DNA of 64,000 bases from Chlorocebus sabaeus (GCF_047675955.1 NC_132929.1:32976421-33040420); one strand, 5' to 3'. Positions 1 to 11,624 are shown, counted from the stretch's first letter. Made by a program: numbers and translations. Notes: generated from the letters alone by a model not told the origin.

Positions 1-587
1 TTTTTGTTCAGAGTTGCGGGATGGTAACTTGCTCTCACTGCTTGTTTAGGCAGAAGATGTTTCTGTTCCCAGTGCTGTTGGAACCCCAACTCACCACCTC
101 TTCAAAGTCATCAGGAATACACTCATTTTCCTCTAGGAGCCCTGGCTAGACCTTTGCATCCTGCTCTTCCTTCTACTTAAGCCAGCATCCTCTCATGACC
201 CCTCTATCCCTGCTGTTAAGATAGCCTTCTTGGTGTCTGGGCCTACAGCTGCCTGCAGCCATCTTGCTTCTGTGCTCCAGGAAAGCCTACAGACTGGCAC
301 ACTGCTCTCAGAAGGCACTTGGTATCACAGTGTCCTGGGAGCTTGTCTCTACTGCTGGGGTTCACACACAGATACTCAGTCATTGCTGGAGGGTTGGTTA
401 CCTGGAAACCACATCCTCAGCCTCCTTTCTCTTCATAATCCTCTGTAGGTGGTCCCCAACCTACAAACCAGATGAGTTCTAAAAGCTTATTTTGCAATTA
501 ATTGATTGTTTGGAGTTAGGATGCATCTTCCTGAGGCTTCAGTGTCATAAATGGTGGTTAGGTTCCAGGCCCCCAACCAACATCTAT
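1..587. other. Intron 1 sequence, no recognised element
   Basis: Mixed-composition intronic sequence. Two overlapping frames of 72 codons are open on the plus strand, but they lack splice context and coding character. I recognise no repeat family here. Confidence 0.5.
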
Positions 588-634
588 TCCAGAGTTCAGC
601 TACAATAGTAGCTGTGGTATAGCTGAACTCTGGA
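588..634. repeat. Perfect 15-bp inverted repeat (hairpin)
   Basis: Bases 588-602 and 620-634 are exact reverse complements (left arm tccagagttcagcta), separated by a 17-base loop. The right arm runs into the start of a MIR relic. Confidence 0.8.
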
Positions 635-635
635 G

Positions 636-860
636 TCATGAAGAGAATGGTCTTTGGACTCAGACAGGCCTTGATGACTTCTGGTTCTGCTCTATCTGGT
701 GACCTTGGGCAAGTGATTTAACCACTGAGCCTCAGTTGCTTCACCTGCAAAACGGTGATAATTAATACTTACTTGGCAGGGTTGCTGAATAGTGCATATA
801 AGGTGCTTAACATAGTACTTAGCACTTGGTAAATGCACAATGAATGCTCAGTATTATTTA
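636..860 (+). repeat. MIR SINE relic
   Basis: Contains the MIR core (gaccttgggcaagtgattta, then cctcag, then cacctgcaaaac) followed by the typical tail, with gcttaacatagtacttagca and ggtaaatg. Diverged, as expected for an ancient SINE. Confidence 0.75.
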
Positions 861-924
861 TTACTGCACCATTACATACCTAGTTTGTTTAATAGCACCA
901 AATACCTAATCATTGTTTATACTG

Positions 925-1257
925 CCCTTTCTCCCTCCCTTCCCCTCCCTTCCCCTCCTTTCCTCTCCTCTTTTTTCTTTCTTCTTTTTTTGTTCTTACT
1001 TAGGCTGGAGTGCAGTGGTGGGATCTCAGCTCACTGCAGCCTCCATCTCCTGGGTTCAAGCAATTCTCATGCCTCAGCCTCCTGAGTAGCTGGGATTACA
1101 GGTGTGCGCCACCACACCCAGCTCACTTTTGTGTTTTTAGTAGAGATGAGGTTTGCTATGTTGGCCAGGCTGGTCTTGAACTCCTGGCCTCAGGTGATCC
1201 ACCTGCCTTGGCCTCCTAGAATGCTGGGATTATAGGCATTAGCCATTGCACCCAGCC
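925..1257 (-). mobile_element. Alu SINE, minus strand, with pyrimidine-rich tail
   Basis: From about 1000 the sequence follows the reverse complement of Alu (ggctggagtgcagtgg, gctgggattacaggtg, tagtagagatgagg). The usual poly-T start is replaced by a C/T-rich stretch at 925-997, best read as the decayed A-tail. Open frames here are Alu-derived. Confidence 0.9.
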
Positions 1258-1395
1258 TATACTGACATTTCTATGGGTAAACTGACTCCAACGTCAAACT
1301 CTACATTAGTCACTCAGAATTGAAATAGTGCTGCTTTTTTTTTTTTTTTCCTTCTGGGGATTCCAGATTGCTGGGGAAAAGGAGTCTCTCTCATT

Positions 1396-1660
1396 CATTT
1401 ATTCATTCAATTCATAAACAATTGCATTATGCCAGATATACGGCGGGGGGGGAAGGTGAGCAAAAGCCAACATAGCCCCTGTTCTCGTGGATCTTACAGA
1501 TGGATAATGGAGACAAATACTAATTAAAACAAAAATCATCTAAATGTGAAAATATAGCTGCTGTGAAGGAGGGGTGATGGGAAAGGGTCTAGGGAGGTGT
1601 TTCCTGGGTATTTGGTGGGTCTCTGGATTGGTTCTTTGTCACTGAGTGGCAGACACTGTC
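1396..1660 (-). repeat. Probable L2-derived relic
   Basis: Starts with cattcatttattcattcaa, the reverse complement of the L2 3' end, and continues with the diverged text usual in L2 relics (gcccctgttctcgtggat). A run of nine G lies near 1443. Assignment is from memory of the consensus. Confidence 0.45.
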
Positions 1661-2689
1661 TTCAGGTAAGTGGCTCAGAGCTTTGACAGCACTGGCTTTA
1701 CATACGAACAGGGGCGGAGGTGGCTTGAGCCTTTGGCGGTTGGTAGCAGAGGCAGCAGTCCAAGTTGTTTGAGATGTTGGGGATACCATCAGAGACACCT
1801 AGGTGGCTGGTTAAGGAGGAAGCATTTGCAAGAGAGGAGAAGCTGGGAAGAGGCATTTCTGGGGAGGAGAGGAGCCTTCTTGCCTGTGGGCCAGGGCTGC
1901 TGGGTTCTCAGGTGGTGCTTATTAAGAGTGTTTCAACTTGGCTACCCCTTATTTTCAGCCACAATAACACCCCAGTCTGTGTTTCCTGCCACTGTGGCTT
2001 CCTATGGCTAAACAAGTGTAATGAATATCTTGTTCTATATAATTGCCTCCGTCTCTTATCTCATTTTTTGGTACTCATTTCTTGCTCTCAATCCCTTTCT
2101 GTTTCTCTTTTTTTTCTCCTATTTGGTTTCTCCCATTCTGCTCTGTGACTAACATCAGTTCTTCTGTTTTTCATCCAATTATCATGTCTGTCTTGGAGAA
2201 GCATGTTTTCTGGGGAGGGTCAGTCTACAATGGTTGCCCAGCTCCCTGCTTGCTCCTTCTTCCTTCCATAAGATGGCAGTTTGTGGTTTTTTAGTCCTCT
2301 AGTTCTACTCTTTGGCTTGTGGGAAACTGTCCACAGCTCATAAATTATCACCACATAGCTCATATTCACACCCTACCTTGTCTAGTCCCTTGAGCTTGGA
2401 GACTTGCTGGGCTTCTCTTTATGTACCTGTGATGTGATGCTCTGTGTTCTCTGGCCCAGGGAGATGTTTGCCCTCTTCTTCCTGGCAGAGGCATAATCTG
2501 AGAGCAGTGTTCTGAGACCTGACCAGCATGTGTGCCCAATGACCTATTGAATGATGTGAGTTTCTCTGCGATGGCCGCCCGACATGCCAGAGGTGGCGGG
2601 TGAGTCAGGAGTTGCCTGTGCAGCACTGGAGTGACCACATTGACTACATCAGTGGGTTTCACTGCCTGATGCCTCCCTTTTCTTGATAT
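1661..2689. other. Intron 1 sequence, no recognised element
   Basis: Nothing here that I can assign. The overlapping plus-strand frames at 1670-2011 and 1765-2148 and the minus-strand frame at 2366-2662 show no domain and no splice context. Confidence 0.45.
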
Positions 2690-4135
2690 TGCTTTTAAAA
2701 AAAACCCTTTAATTTTAGAATAGCATTAGATTGATAAGGAAATTGCAAAGATCGTACAGAAACTACACCCAATTTCCCCTATTATATCAAACATTTGGTT
2801 TGCCATAATTAATGCAACATTTTTGCTAAGTTATTATTAGCTAGAGTCCACACGGTATCCCGATTTTCTTAGTTTTATTTAATGTCCTTTTTCTGTTCCC
2901 TGATCCCATCCAGGATACTACGTTTAGTTGTCATGTCTTGACTGTGATGGTTTGAGACGTTCCTTGTTTTTGATGACCTTGACGGTTTTGAAGGGTGTTG
3001 GTTGGGTATTTGCTAGGATTGGAATTTGTCTGATATTTTTCTCACAATTAGACTGGGATTAGGGGCATTGGGAAGAAGACCACAGAGATAAAGTGCCCTT
3101 TTCATCAAAGGACATATCAACATGACTTATCACTACTGATATTGATCTTGATAAAGCTTATGCCTGGCTCAGTTAGTGTCTGCCAGGTTTCTCCACTGTG
3201 AAATTATTCTTTCCCCCCTCTTTCTATACTGTAGCTTCTGGGAGGAAGTCACTATGTGCAACCCACACATAAGAAGTAAGGAGTTATGTTCCCTGTCCTC
3301 TGGGGCAGGTTATCTAAATAAATTATTTGGAATTCTGCATGGGCGAGTTGTCTGCTCTTCCCCATTTATGTATTTATTTAGTCATAAATATGGATTCATG
3401 GATATTTATTTTATACTTTGAGTTATCCAATACTACTTTATTTTTTGGGCCATTGGGAGATCTTTTAGTTGACTCCTGTGTCCCTTAATCATTGTGGGTA
3501 ATTTTGGTTCCTTTTTTAAGTACTTGTTTAATTTCTGGCACTATAGGACACTCTAGGCTCATCTCGTATATTTCCTGCCCTAGTCTTAGAATAATAAGCC
3601 ATTTATTCAAAGAACTCTGCTTCCTTTTATTGCAGAACTTATTGGTATTAGAGACTAAGATTTGGGTGCTAAGTACTCATTGATACTGGAGTACTGTTGC
3701 TTCTAGGTGCTCTCAGCTGAGAGAGCAAGAAAACATAGATGTGTACACTAGCCTGTGTATATAGACATATTTATACATATTCCTGTATGTAACCATCTAC
3801 ATATCAGATGAAACATGAGTTCATACTGATGTCTCCACTTGAATCAATTACCACATGGGTCATTCTAACCTCCTCCCCCTGCATGTCTATAACTTCTCTA
3901 GCAGTAAGCAGGCTCCCTCCACCTGGCATCTATTTACTTAATTGTTCAATTCCAGTATACACATATAGTGGTTTTGGAATCGTTAATGCATTCCTCTATG
4001 GGAAACAACTTTATCAACTATAGTGAAATACTTATGTATAGTACCTTTGCCTTTGGTCTTACAGATTCCACTCATTTCTGGAGTTATTTCGGTCAGCACA
4101 TTTTTCTATTACCCCCTTGAGTGAAGTTGTTTCAT
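2690..4135. repeat. Old LINE relic (L1-like), about 1.4 kb
   Basis: A long AT-rich stretch resembling a mammalian LINE relic common in primate introns. Landmarks: tttttgatgaccttgacggt near 2970, gactgggattaggggc near 3051, tggatatttattttatac near 3398, aactttatcaactatag near 4008. Subfamily and orientation are not assigned. All open frames inside are short and uninformative. Confidence 0.55.
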
Positions 4136-4195
4136 ATAATTTTTAATGCAGTTACATTCTTTTTGGTCTGACAGCTCTTGAAAAGAGATAAATGA

Positions 4196-4410
4196 GCAGG
4201 AAGATAAAGACTCAGCCATTAGGGAACTAAGTTAGAAAAAGCTTGTAAACAATTCATTTTCTATGTACTGAATGTATGGTGGCTTCATGCCGCTGGATGA
4301 TGCTATTGTACTATTTTCCCATCCCCTTGCTTTTGTTCCCATCCATTGGCTGTGGGCTGAATGTGTCCTCACAAAATTCATATTGGAGATTAAAATCCTA
4401 ACTCCCAGTG
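4196..4410. repeat. Local segmental duplication, copy A
   Basis: This 215-bp segment recurs at 6201-6416 at roughly 95 percent identity by eye. It covers unique sequence plus the first part of the MLT1-type LTR that starts near 4347. Confidence 0.9.
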
Positions 4411-4738
4411 CTTTGGTATTTGAAGATGGGATCTTTGGGAGGTAATTCGGGTTAGATTAGGTCATGAAGGTGAGGCCCTTATAATGAGATTATTGGCTTT
4501 ATAAGAAGAGAAAGAGTGAGAGAGAGAATCTGTGTGTTCTCACCAAGGAAAGGCCATGTGAGAACATAGCAAGAAGACAGCTGTCCGCAAGCCAAGAGGA
4601 GAGCCCTCACCAGGAACTGAATTGGCTGGTACCTTGGTCTTGGACTTCTTACCTCAAGAACTGTGAGAAATATATTTCTGTTGTTTAAGCCACTCGGTCT
4701 GTGATATTTTGTCATAGCAGCCCAAGCTGACTAATACA
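4347..4738 (+). mobile_element. MLT1-type (ERVL-MaLR) solo LTR
   Basis: Text matches an old MaLR LTR: gggctgaatgtgtcc near the start, aggtcatgaaggtgaggccc, gccatgtgagaacatagcaa, ggtcttggacttctta, agaactgtgagaaata and the end gactaataca. About four bases (ccat) are duplicated on the two sides. There is no internal viral coding region. Confidence 0.7.
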
Positions 4739-5154
4739 CCATTATATATAGAAAGAGTATAGGCATCCCTGTGCTGTCAAGAGGCTCTTAAACCAAATTT
4801 CCTAATTCCCTTTCTACCCTTAAACACCAAAAGGACCCCTCTTTCCTCCAGCACACCTGGGCTTAGGACATCTGTCCAGGTAATGTTCTTGGTGGTGCAT
4901 TGAGATGTAAGAGCTCCCGGTTAAGGGTCTGGCAAGACACTTTTGGCTAAAACAAGCATTAGGATCGGGAGAATGTTTCTCAGTGGAAAGAATGTAATCA
5001 CCTATCTGAAGGAAAAAATGGCCCCTTTCCCCAAATATTCTGAGCCTGCTTTAGAGCAGGAGAGCCCACTTTTATAGCAGGAAGCACCCTGAGAAGGAAG
5101 TAGAGAGTGGTGACTTGAGTGGCCTCGGATCTGGGTCCCGTCCCTGCTCTTCAG
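4739..5154. other. Intron 1 sequence, no recognised element
   Basis: No repeat family recognised. Ends in the pyrimidine-rich tract that precedes the exon-like segment at 5155. Confidence 0.45.
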
Positions 5155-5235
5155 CATGTGGAACTGTCAGGCATCGTGTGCTCCTATGTAGACGAGGATG
5201 GCAGCAGGGTCCTGCCTGAGATCACGGATATGGAT
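5155..5235 (+). other. Exon-like open segment (candidate cryptic or orphan exon)
   Basis: 81 nt with both flanks resembling splice sites: a pyrimidine tract ending ctgctcttcag before it, and gtgagt immediately after it. The frame is open for 27 codons (starts HVELSGIV, ends EITDMD), phase 0 at both ends, with several CpGs in an otherwise CpG-poor intron. I do not recognise the peptide. It cannot extend the CGNL1 N-terminus because an in-frame TGA sits at 21207. It may be a chance frame, an untranslated alternative exon, or an exon of another transcript. Confidence 0.3.
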
Positions 5236-6200
5236 GTGAGTGATTGTTCCGAGGCCTAAGTTTTGAAAGGCTTTCTGGAGGCAGGTTTTTCTCTGGGATG
5301 CTGATTGTGGGGTTTTAATGTCTCCCCTTTCATTATTCAGCGTTCTTGGCTTCTTTAGATTGATTCATCATGTCTTCTGCCTACACCTGTCTGCTCACAT
5401 TTTACAAGCAGAGAAGTCACTGGAGCTGTAACCAGCCTAGGTGACCAAATGAAGTCCATGTGGGGCCCTATCATCTATAGATGAGTGATTAAAAAACAAA
5501 AACAAAAAACCCTTAAACCCTGCCAGAGGGTAATTTTTCATTGTCTCCCTTTTATGTTTCTTCCTTTTTCCTCTTCAGTTTTTTTCTCCCGTCCTTGCAG
5601 TGATTTTTTTTCTTTTATTGCCTGTTTCATTTCACAATCTGGCACTGTTCTGGTAGGAATGTCTGCTTCCTGCCACCCTCAGGAAGTCAGAGAACAGGGT
5701 AGATGTGTCCAGGGCTTCACCCCATGGCTTCCAATGGTGTGACTCAAAGAAGGCTCCCATGGGAGAGATCTACCCAGGAAAATAAATTGCACTTTGGTTT
5801 TTAATACAAGAACCTTCATAAACTGAGCCCCTAGGAGAAAACGAAGACATTTAAATACTATTCTCTTTTTGCAGTTTGCTCTGTGGTCATCAGTTAACCA
5901 CCCAAATGGAAGTGCATTTGTTAATGTTCAACACTGAGTTAATGTCTAGAGGATGGCTTTGGACAGCATAGTGCAGAGTAGGTTAATGTTTAATGTAAAA
6001 GTACTTAGATGAGTACTTGGTACATAGTAAGAGTGTTCAAGAGTTAATTACATTATTATTATTATTGCAAACTAAAAATTGCTCCCAGGTTGTATGTTGT
6101 GAGATAGTAAGGCGAAGGTGAGGGACCTAGTGTCAGTATTGGCTTTAGGTGGAAGAAAATAAACTGGAGTTGCTATTGTTGCATTACTGGTATAAGAAAA
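5236..6200. other. Intron 1 sequence with a MIR-like tail near 6000-6066
   Basis: Mostly unassigned. The segment with gagtacttggtacatagtaa followed by an ATT repeat resembles a MIR 3' tail on the plus strand. Confidence 0.4.
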
Positions 6201-6416
6201 GCAGGAAGATAAAGACTCAGCCATTAGGGAACTAAGTTAGAAAAAGCTTGTGAACAATTCATTTTCTATGTACTGAATGTGTGGTGGCTTCATGCTGCTG
6301 GAGAATGCTATTGTACTATTTTCCCATCCCCTTGCTTTTATTGGCCATCCATTTGCTATGGGCTGAATGTGTCCTCACAAAATTCATATTGGAGGTTAAA
6401 ATCCTAACTCCCAGTG
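6201..6416. repeat. Local segmental duplication, copy B
   Basis: Second copy of the 4196-4410 block, direct orientation, about 2 kb downstream. Both edges are abrupt: similarity begins at gcaggaagataaag and ends at cccagtg. Only the first ~65 bases of the LTR are carried along, so this is a duplication and not an independent insertion. Confidence 0.9.
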
Positions 6417-6916
6417 TTAGGGACCCAGTGGTGATGGACATGGAAATAGATCCCAGAGCAGAGGTTTGGGCCTACAAGTTTGGAACTAGGAAGTTTGAAA
6501 GTGACTCATCTAAGGGAAGGCAGGGGTGTGTTAGATGGTCCCCAAAATCCTTTTTGCCTTGAGAATGTGATTCTATGTATGTTCCCTCCACCTGGAGTAG
6601 TTTGGGGGTAGAAGGTAGGCATGAATGGCTATAGAGGAGAGGGAAAAGAAGTGACTCTTTTTATCTGGTTTGGATTCTCTTATCAATGTTTTTGTTGGCA
6701 TTCCCAGGGTAAGGAGGTATTTCCACATGCTTCTGCAACTGGTTTTTGTTAAACACAGACCATACCTCTTCCGCAGATCTTGTCACACCCTCAGGGGCTC
6801 AGCTGCAACTCAGGACAACAGGCAACAGCCAGAGGAAGGAAAGAAGTAATAGTCCGTAAAATTAGGTAATGGTCCTGCTCAGAAATATTTGAGCATAAAT
6901 ACCAGGTTATATCTTT
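6417..6916. other. Intron 1 sequence, no recognised element
   Basis: No family recognised; no open frame with coding character. Confidence 0.4.
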
Positions 6917-7610
6917 TCATTTGCACCCCCAACCCCCATGACTGTAAACACATCCCTGGAGAGAGGAAGCAAATATAGCAGATTTCATACTGGGGTAAAG
7001 GGGAAGAGTGTGGGGTGGGCATCTGTTTTCTAAGACAGCCTTTTTTTTTAATGTTAATTTTTGCATGATTAACATCCTTTGAAAGAGTTGTTTTTCCTCC
7101 ATTCTTTTGTTAGCCCATTCTGGTCGAGCTTCCATGCCTTCCACTCGGGCATCAAAGTTCTTGCTAAGGTCACCTTCCATCTGCATCCCGCCTTGCGCAG
7201 TGATGCTCCAGTCTTTGCCTGCTTAATGGTAGCCTTTGGCTTACTTGACCCCTCCTTCCTTCTTGCAGCCCCAGCTTCTCTGGGCTTCTGGGATGCCAGG
7301 CTGTCCAGATTTCCTCCCATCCCCGGGTCGCTCCTTCTCAGTTGTCTGTGTCTGCTTCTCCTCTTTTCCCCGTCTTCTTACTGTTGGCGTGCTAGAGCGT
7401 AGATCCTCATTCTGAATGTGGGAAAAGCAGGTGATGATTCAGTGGGTCTGCGGTGGAGTCCACGATTCTGCGTCTCTCACGTGCTCCCAGGCGATGCTGT
7501 TGCTGTGGGGCCACAGAGACACCGCAGCTCGGCGCTGGAGCTCCATCCTCGCTTTTCCATCTATGTGACTTCCTAGCTGAGCTCCTCCAGTCCCTGGCTT
7601 TAAATAACAC
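6917..7610 (-). pseudogene. Possible LINE ORF1-like relic
   Basis: On the minus strand two overlapping frames (7320-7069 and 7186-6917) read as charged, helix-prone peptides. One contains KNFDARVEGMEAR and, about 30 residues on, KKKAVLENR, which recalls the coiled coil of L1-type ORF1 before its conserved ENR segment. The relation is by impression only. The reading is broken by frame changes and stops, so nothing functional is expected. Confidence 0.3.
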
Positions 7611-7639
7611 CTCGAATCTTATTGGTGACTTCTTGCCCC

Positions 7640-8128
7640 ACTTGGGTCAAAACCCAGAGTTGTATTCAGGCCCACAACACCCTGTGGATTTGGCTCCTGC
7701 GCACTCCTCTGCCCTTAGGTGCTATGCCCTCCACATCTCCCACCGGGCTCTGGCCAAGTCTGCCTTCCCACTGATTCTCCGATTTGCCTAGCACATTTCT
7801 CCCTCCTGAGCTCTAAACTTGCTTTTCCCTCTACCTGGCACTTACATGGCTTAGATCTCATCTTCTCTTTCAGAGCAAATGTTCCCTTCCCGGCGAAGGC
7901 TTCCTTAACTGTCTATCTAGAATGGACCTCCACTCCACCACCATCGCCGCGCTGTCACCTACCCTGGTTCATTTTCTTACCATGCTATGTGAGTTTCTTA
8001 TTCATCCTCACTCTGCCTACCAGAGTGTGGGTTCTGTGGGAAAAAGGACCTTGTCTCCCCATTTAACTGCTGTAGAATGATGCCTAGCATAGTAATAAGC
8101 TCTTGGTAAGAACTTGTTAGTAATTACA
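7640..8128 (+). repeat. L2 LINE 3' region relic
   Basis: Diverged but recognisable L2 text: ctacctggcacttacatgg, gagcaaatgttccc, gaaggcttccttaac, then gtgtgggttctgtgggaaaa and gatgcctagcatagtaat. Open frames at 7453-8066 are incidental. Confidence 0.6.
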
Positions 8129-8816
8129 TAAAGCATTAGTATCAGCATGTCCCAGATGAGCTGATGACCACTGATGCTACCACGCCATTCCAGTATCTGT
8201 GTTTTTAATGGTTTGGGTATCAGGTTACATCATTGTAAGTATCATAAACTAGTGGAAAGAACCAAGATGGACAGAACACATAAACGATGCCTTTACACCC
8301 CATGAAGACCCAACAGTTTTATGGCAGACTAGGGAAATGAAGGTTTCATAGTTGTTCGAATTAAAAAAAGGTGGTAGAAAATTGAGGCATCTCATTGTAC
8401 AAGGTAGGTAACATCTGTGCAATGAAATCATGACTTTCTCTATTGAAGTCCCTGTTCACACCATATAAGGTGATGCAGTTTCAGCAAAATGATCACCCTG
8501 CATATTAATGTTGTGAATTCGAATTATATTGGCTTTGTAATTGCATTTGTATTTAATGTGCAGATGTTTTGGTATTGATGGTAATATGAGAACTATAATA
8601 GTTTTATATTTGTACATTTTATGAGAAACATTAAGTAAACTAAGAATCATTGAGAATTGTTTTTTCTTTAAAGGCATCTGTACATTATACAAGCTTGTGA
8701 AAGACTAAAATAGGAACTAAGCAAGACTGAAGGTGTGGCTGAGGATGGGGAAAGGAAAATGTTTTAAATTCCAAAACTGCTTGTAAAAAGCTATTTTTAA
8801 CAAAATAAGAATAATA
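8129..8816. other. AT-rich intron 1 sequence, no recognised element
   Basis: No element recognised. Low GC, no coding signal. Confidence 0.4.
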
Positions 8817-8990
8817 GGCTGGGTGTGGTGGCTTGTGCCTGCAGTTCCAGCTACTTGGGAGGCTGAGGCAGGAGGATCCCTTGAGCCCAGGAGTTTGAGG
8901 TTGCAGTGAGCTATGATCTCACCACTGCATTCCCACCTGGGTGATGGAGCAGTACCCTGTCTCAAAAATAAAAATATAAAAAATAAAAAG
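8817..8990 (+). mobile_element. Short Alu, internally deleted
   Basis: Begins ggctgggtgtggtggcttg and jumps to the late-monomer text gctacttgggaggctgagg, ending in an A-rich tail. About 170 bp instead of about 300. Looks like an old J-type copy or a monomer-like derivative. Confidence 0.85.
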
Positions 8991-9057
8991 ACCCTGAGTG
9001 GGCTGTTAAATTTTAGCATGCTTTCAAAAGAGTGACATTTTAAAACATCTACATTCA

Positions 9058-9360
9058 GGCCAGGTGCAGTGGCTCATGCCCTGTAATCTCAGCACTTTGG
9101 GAGGCCGAGGCGGGCAGATCATTTGAGGTCAGGAGTTCAAGATCAGTCTGGCCAACATGGTGAAACCGTCTCTACTAAAAATACAAAAATTAGCCAGGCC
9201 TGGTGGCATGTGCCTGTAGTCCCAGCTGCTTGGGAGGCTGAGGTGGGAGAAGTGCTTGAACCTGAGAGATGGAGATTGCAATGAGCTGAGGCTGTGCTGC
9301 TGCACTCCAGCCTGGGTGACAGAGCAAGAGTCTGTCTCAAAAAAATAAAAAATAAAAAAA
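9058..9360 (+). mobile_element. Alu SINE, full length
   Basis: Starts ggccaggtgcagtggctc, has both monomers and ends in an A-rich tail. Flanked by acattca at 9051-9057 and again at 9365-9371, the target-site duplication. Confidence 0.95.
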
Positions 9361-9613
9361 TTCCACATTCATATGAATACAAAAGTTGTATTGACAAACC
9401 CTAAAAGGCTAAAATATACTTTTTTTTGTTTATATAATTAAAACTTCAGTTTTGGATTACCAATCTAATTTCTGGTTATTGAAAAATGTAAATTGTGAAA
9501 CTTCCTTGCTGGAGACATCTATATATCATAAAATATTTAAATATAAAAATAATGGAGTAGATGCTTTTACTCACCAATTCTAGGGCCTGGCTTAGAAGGT
9601 ATGTAGGCAGGGA

Positions 9614-9628
9614 CCCCCCCCCCCCCCC
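9614..9628. repeat. C homopolymer, 15 bases
   Basis: Uninterrupted C run, likely length-polymorphic and prone to sequencing error. Confidence 0.85.
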
Positions 9629-9736
9629 AATTCTAACTTGTGTCCCAGGCCCTCCTCCTTTCCTCTGGCTCCTAGAGATCAGAGAGGAAGGTATTCTGCA
9701 CTTAAGAAATGGGGCCACGAAGAAGAAGACACATTC

Positions 9737-10038
9737 TTTTTTTTTTTTTTTTTTTGAGAGAGGGTCTCGCTCTGTTGCCCAAGCTGGAGTGCAGTGGTGC
9801 AATCTCGGCTCACTGCAACCTCTGCCTCCCAGGTTCAAGGGATTCTCCTGCCTCAACCTCCTGAGTAGCTGGGATTACAGGTGCACACCATCATGCCTGG
9901 CTAATTTTTGTATTTTTAGTAGGGACAGGGTTTCACCATGTTGAACAGGCTGGTCTCCAACTCCTGACCTCAAGTGATCTGCCTGCCTAGGCATTCCAAA
10001 ATGCTGGGATTACAGGTGTGGGCCACCACACCAGGCCA
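9737..10038 (-). mobile_element. Alu SINE, minus strand
   Basis: Poly-T start, then gagagagggtctcgctctgt, both monomers, ending ccaccacaccaggcc. Directly followed by another minus-strand Alu. Confidence 0.95.
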
Positions 10039-10040
10039 CA

Positions 10041-10341
10041 TTTTTTTTTTTTTTTTAAGACAGGTTCTCTCTCTGTTGCCCAGGCTGAAGTATAGTAGTG
10101 CAATCATGGCTCACTGCAGCCTCAACCTTTGAGGCTCAAGTGATCCCCCCACCTCAGCCTCCTGAATAGCTGGGACTGCAGGCACGTGTCTCCATGCTTG
10201 GCTATTTTTTTTGTATTTTTTGTAGAGTCAAGGTTTTGCCATGTTGCCCAGGCTGATCTGGAACTCCTGGGTTAAAGTGATCCGCCTGCCTCGGCCTCCC
10301 AAAGTGTTGGGATTACAGGGATGAGACATAGCTGTTGGCCA
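10041..10341 (-). mobile_element. Alu SINE (J-like), minus strand
   Basis: Poly-T start, then aagacaggttctctctct; the text gctcactgcagcctcaacc and ggctcaagtgatcc fits the older J group. Head-to-tail with the preceding Alu. Confidence 0.92.
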
Positions 10342-11624
10342 GGAGATACATTCATGCTTTGAAAGGAGACATGAATGGCCCTTCTCCTTCACACATTTCT
10401 TTTGAGTGTATGTGTTTGTTTCTACCCAGTTCATTTCCACATATAATTTGAGGCTAACAGACCCATCTACATAGATCTGTGATGCCAGGGAGCCTGGGTC
10501 AGAAGATGAAGGCTGGAATGGGCTGAGGGTGCTTTAGGAAGGATAGAGGGAGCTAAGGGCCACAGCACTGCTCACAATGTCTAAACGAATGGCCATTCTT
10601 CAAGTACCTGAGGGACTGGTGAGAGCAAGGCACAGTGTGTTTGGGGTGACTTCTGGGTTTGGGTAGTCCCCCTTCCCCTGCTGCCCATCTGAGAGAATTC
10701 TGGAGAGGACAATCTTACTGGGGCATGAGGTCCCTGGTGTCATCACCTTTGCAGGTAGTAGCTGTCTTGAACAACAGCAGAGAACCTGAATTTATACAAG
10801 TAGCAAGCTGCTAGGTTTCTAAAAATATTTCAGAAGGTTTATTTTGATTTTATTTTTAAATATTTTGGGTGCCTACGCAGTGTTATCTTCTATGTTTTTA
10901 ATAGCCACACTATACAATATGGAGTAGGTGTCTGTGGACAAATACAGGTGCCTGTCATTTATAGCATAGTCTCTTTGGGACCTGTGCAACAACTGGCTCA
11001 TGCATTTATGAAACTGGGTTGGTTTGTGAATTGATGACCCTCAGGGAGCTGGGAAGGCTGCATGGCATGGACGCTTCCCCGGTGGCTCTGGATTTGCAAT
11101 CATTTCGCTAAATTTGCTCATGATGCACATTCGCTCACCCCTTTCACTGATGAGGACAAAGATGGCTAATTTTCCCTGATTGGATCTGTTGTTTTGAGTG
11201 ACGGAGAAGAGAGAGATACTTTGCTGAAAGTACAACATATTCCAAGGGAGAATACTGAGCTTTGGAATTCACTTTGCACACGTCTGTGAGGAAGTTCCGG
11301 GAACCAGGCTTGTTAGAGCTGGCATTGTTGGAATTCCACACGCCCCATGCCTCCCTTAAGAGATGCTTGATAACCCCAGGGCCTAATTTCTACTTTTGGA
11401 ACATACCTACCTTGTGACGTGGAGGCTGGAGGTGGGAAGGAAAGCCCCCGCGAGGCTGTGGATCTGGTTCTCATGTTTTAGACAGTTCTAAATATTCGGG
11501 CTGGAGATGCCTGAAGGATGGGTATGTGTTATGGAAAACCTTGACTTTTTTTTTTTCTTTTACATTGTTCACATTTTAAAACAAAGTTTAGAGAGCTGTG
11601 TGCATTGAGCATGATTTATTAGAT
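10342..11624. other. Intron 1 sequence, no recognised element
   Basis: Moderate GC, no clear repeat and no coding signal; short minus-strand frames at 11041-11341 have no recognisable product. Confidence 0.4.

Noticed and set aside
840..1219. Overlapping plus-strand open frames of 69-81 codons
   Set aside because: They are reversed Alu text with a pyrimidine-rich lead; the same peptide pattern (LECSG, SSWDYR) recurs at every minus-strand Alu in the window.
9143..9944. Several open frames with FETDSCSVTQAGVQ-like peptides
   Set aside because: Translation of Alu elements, not genes.
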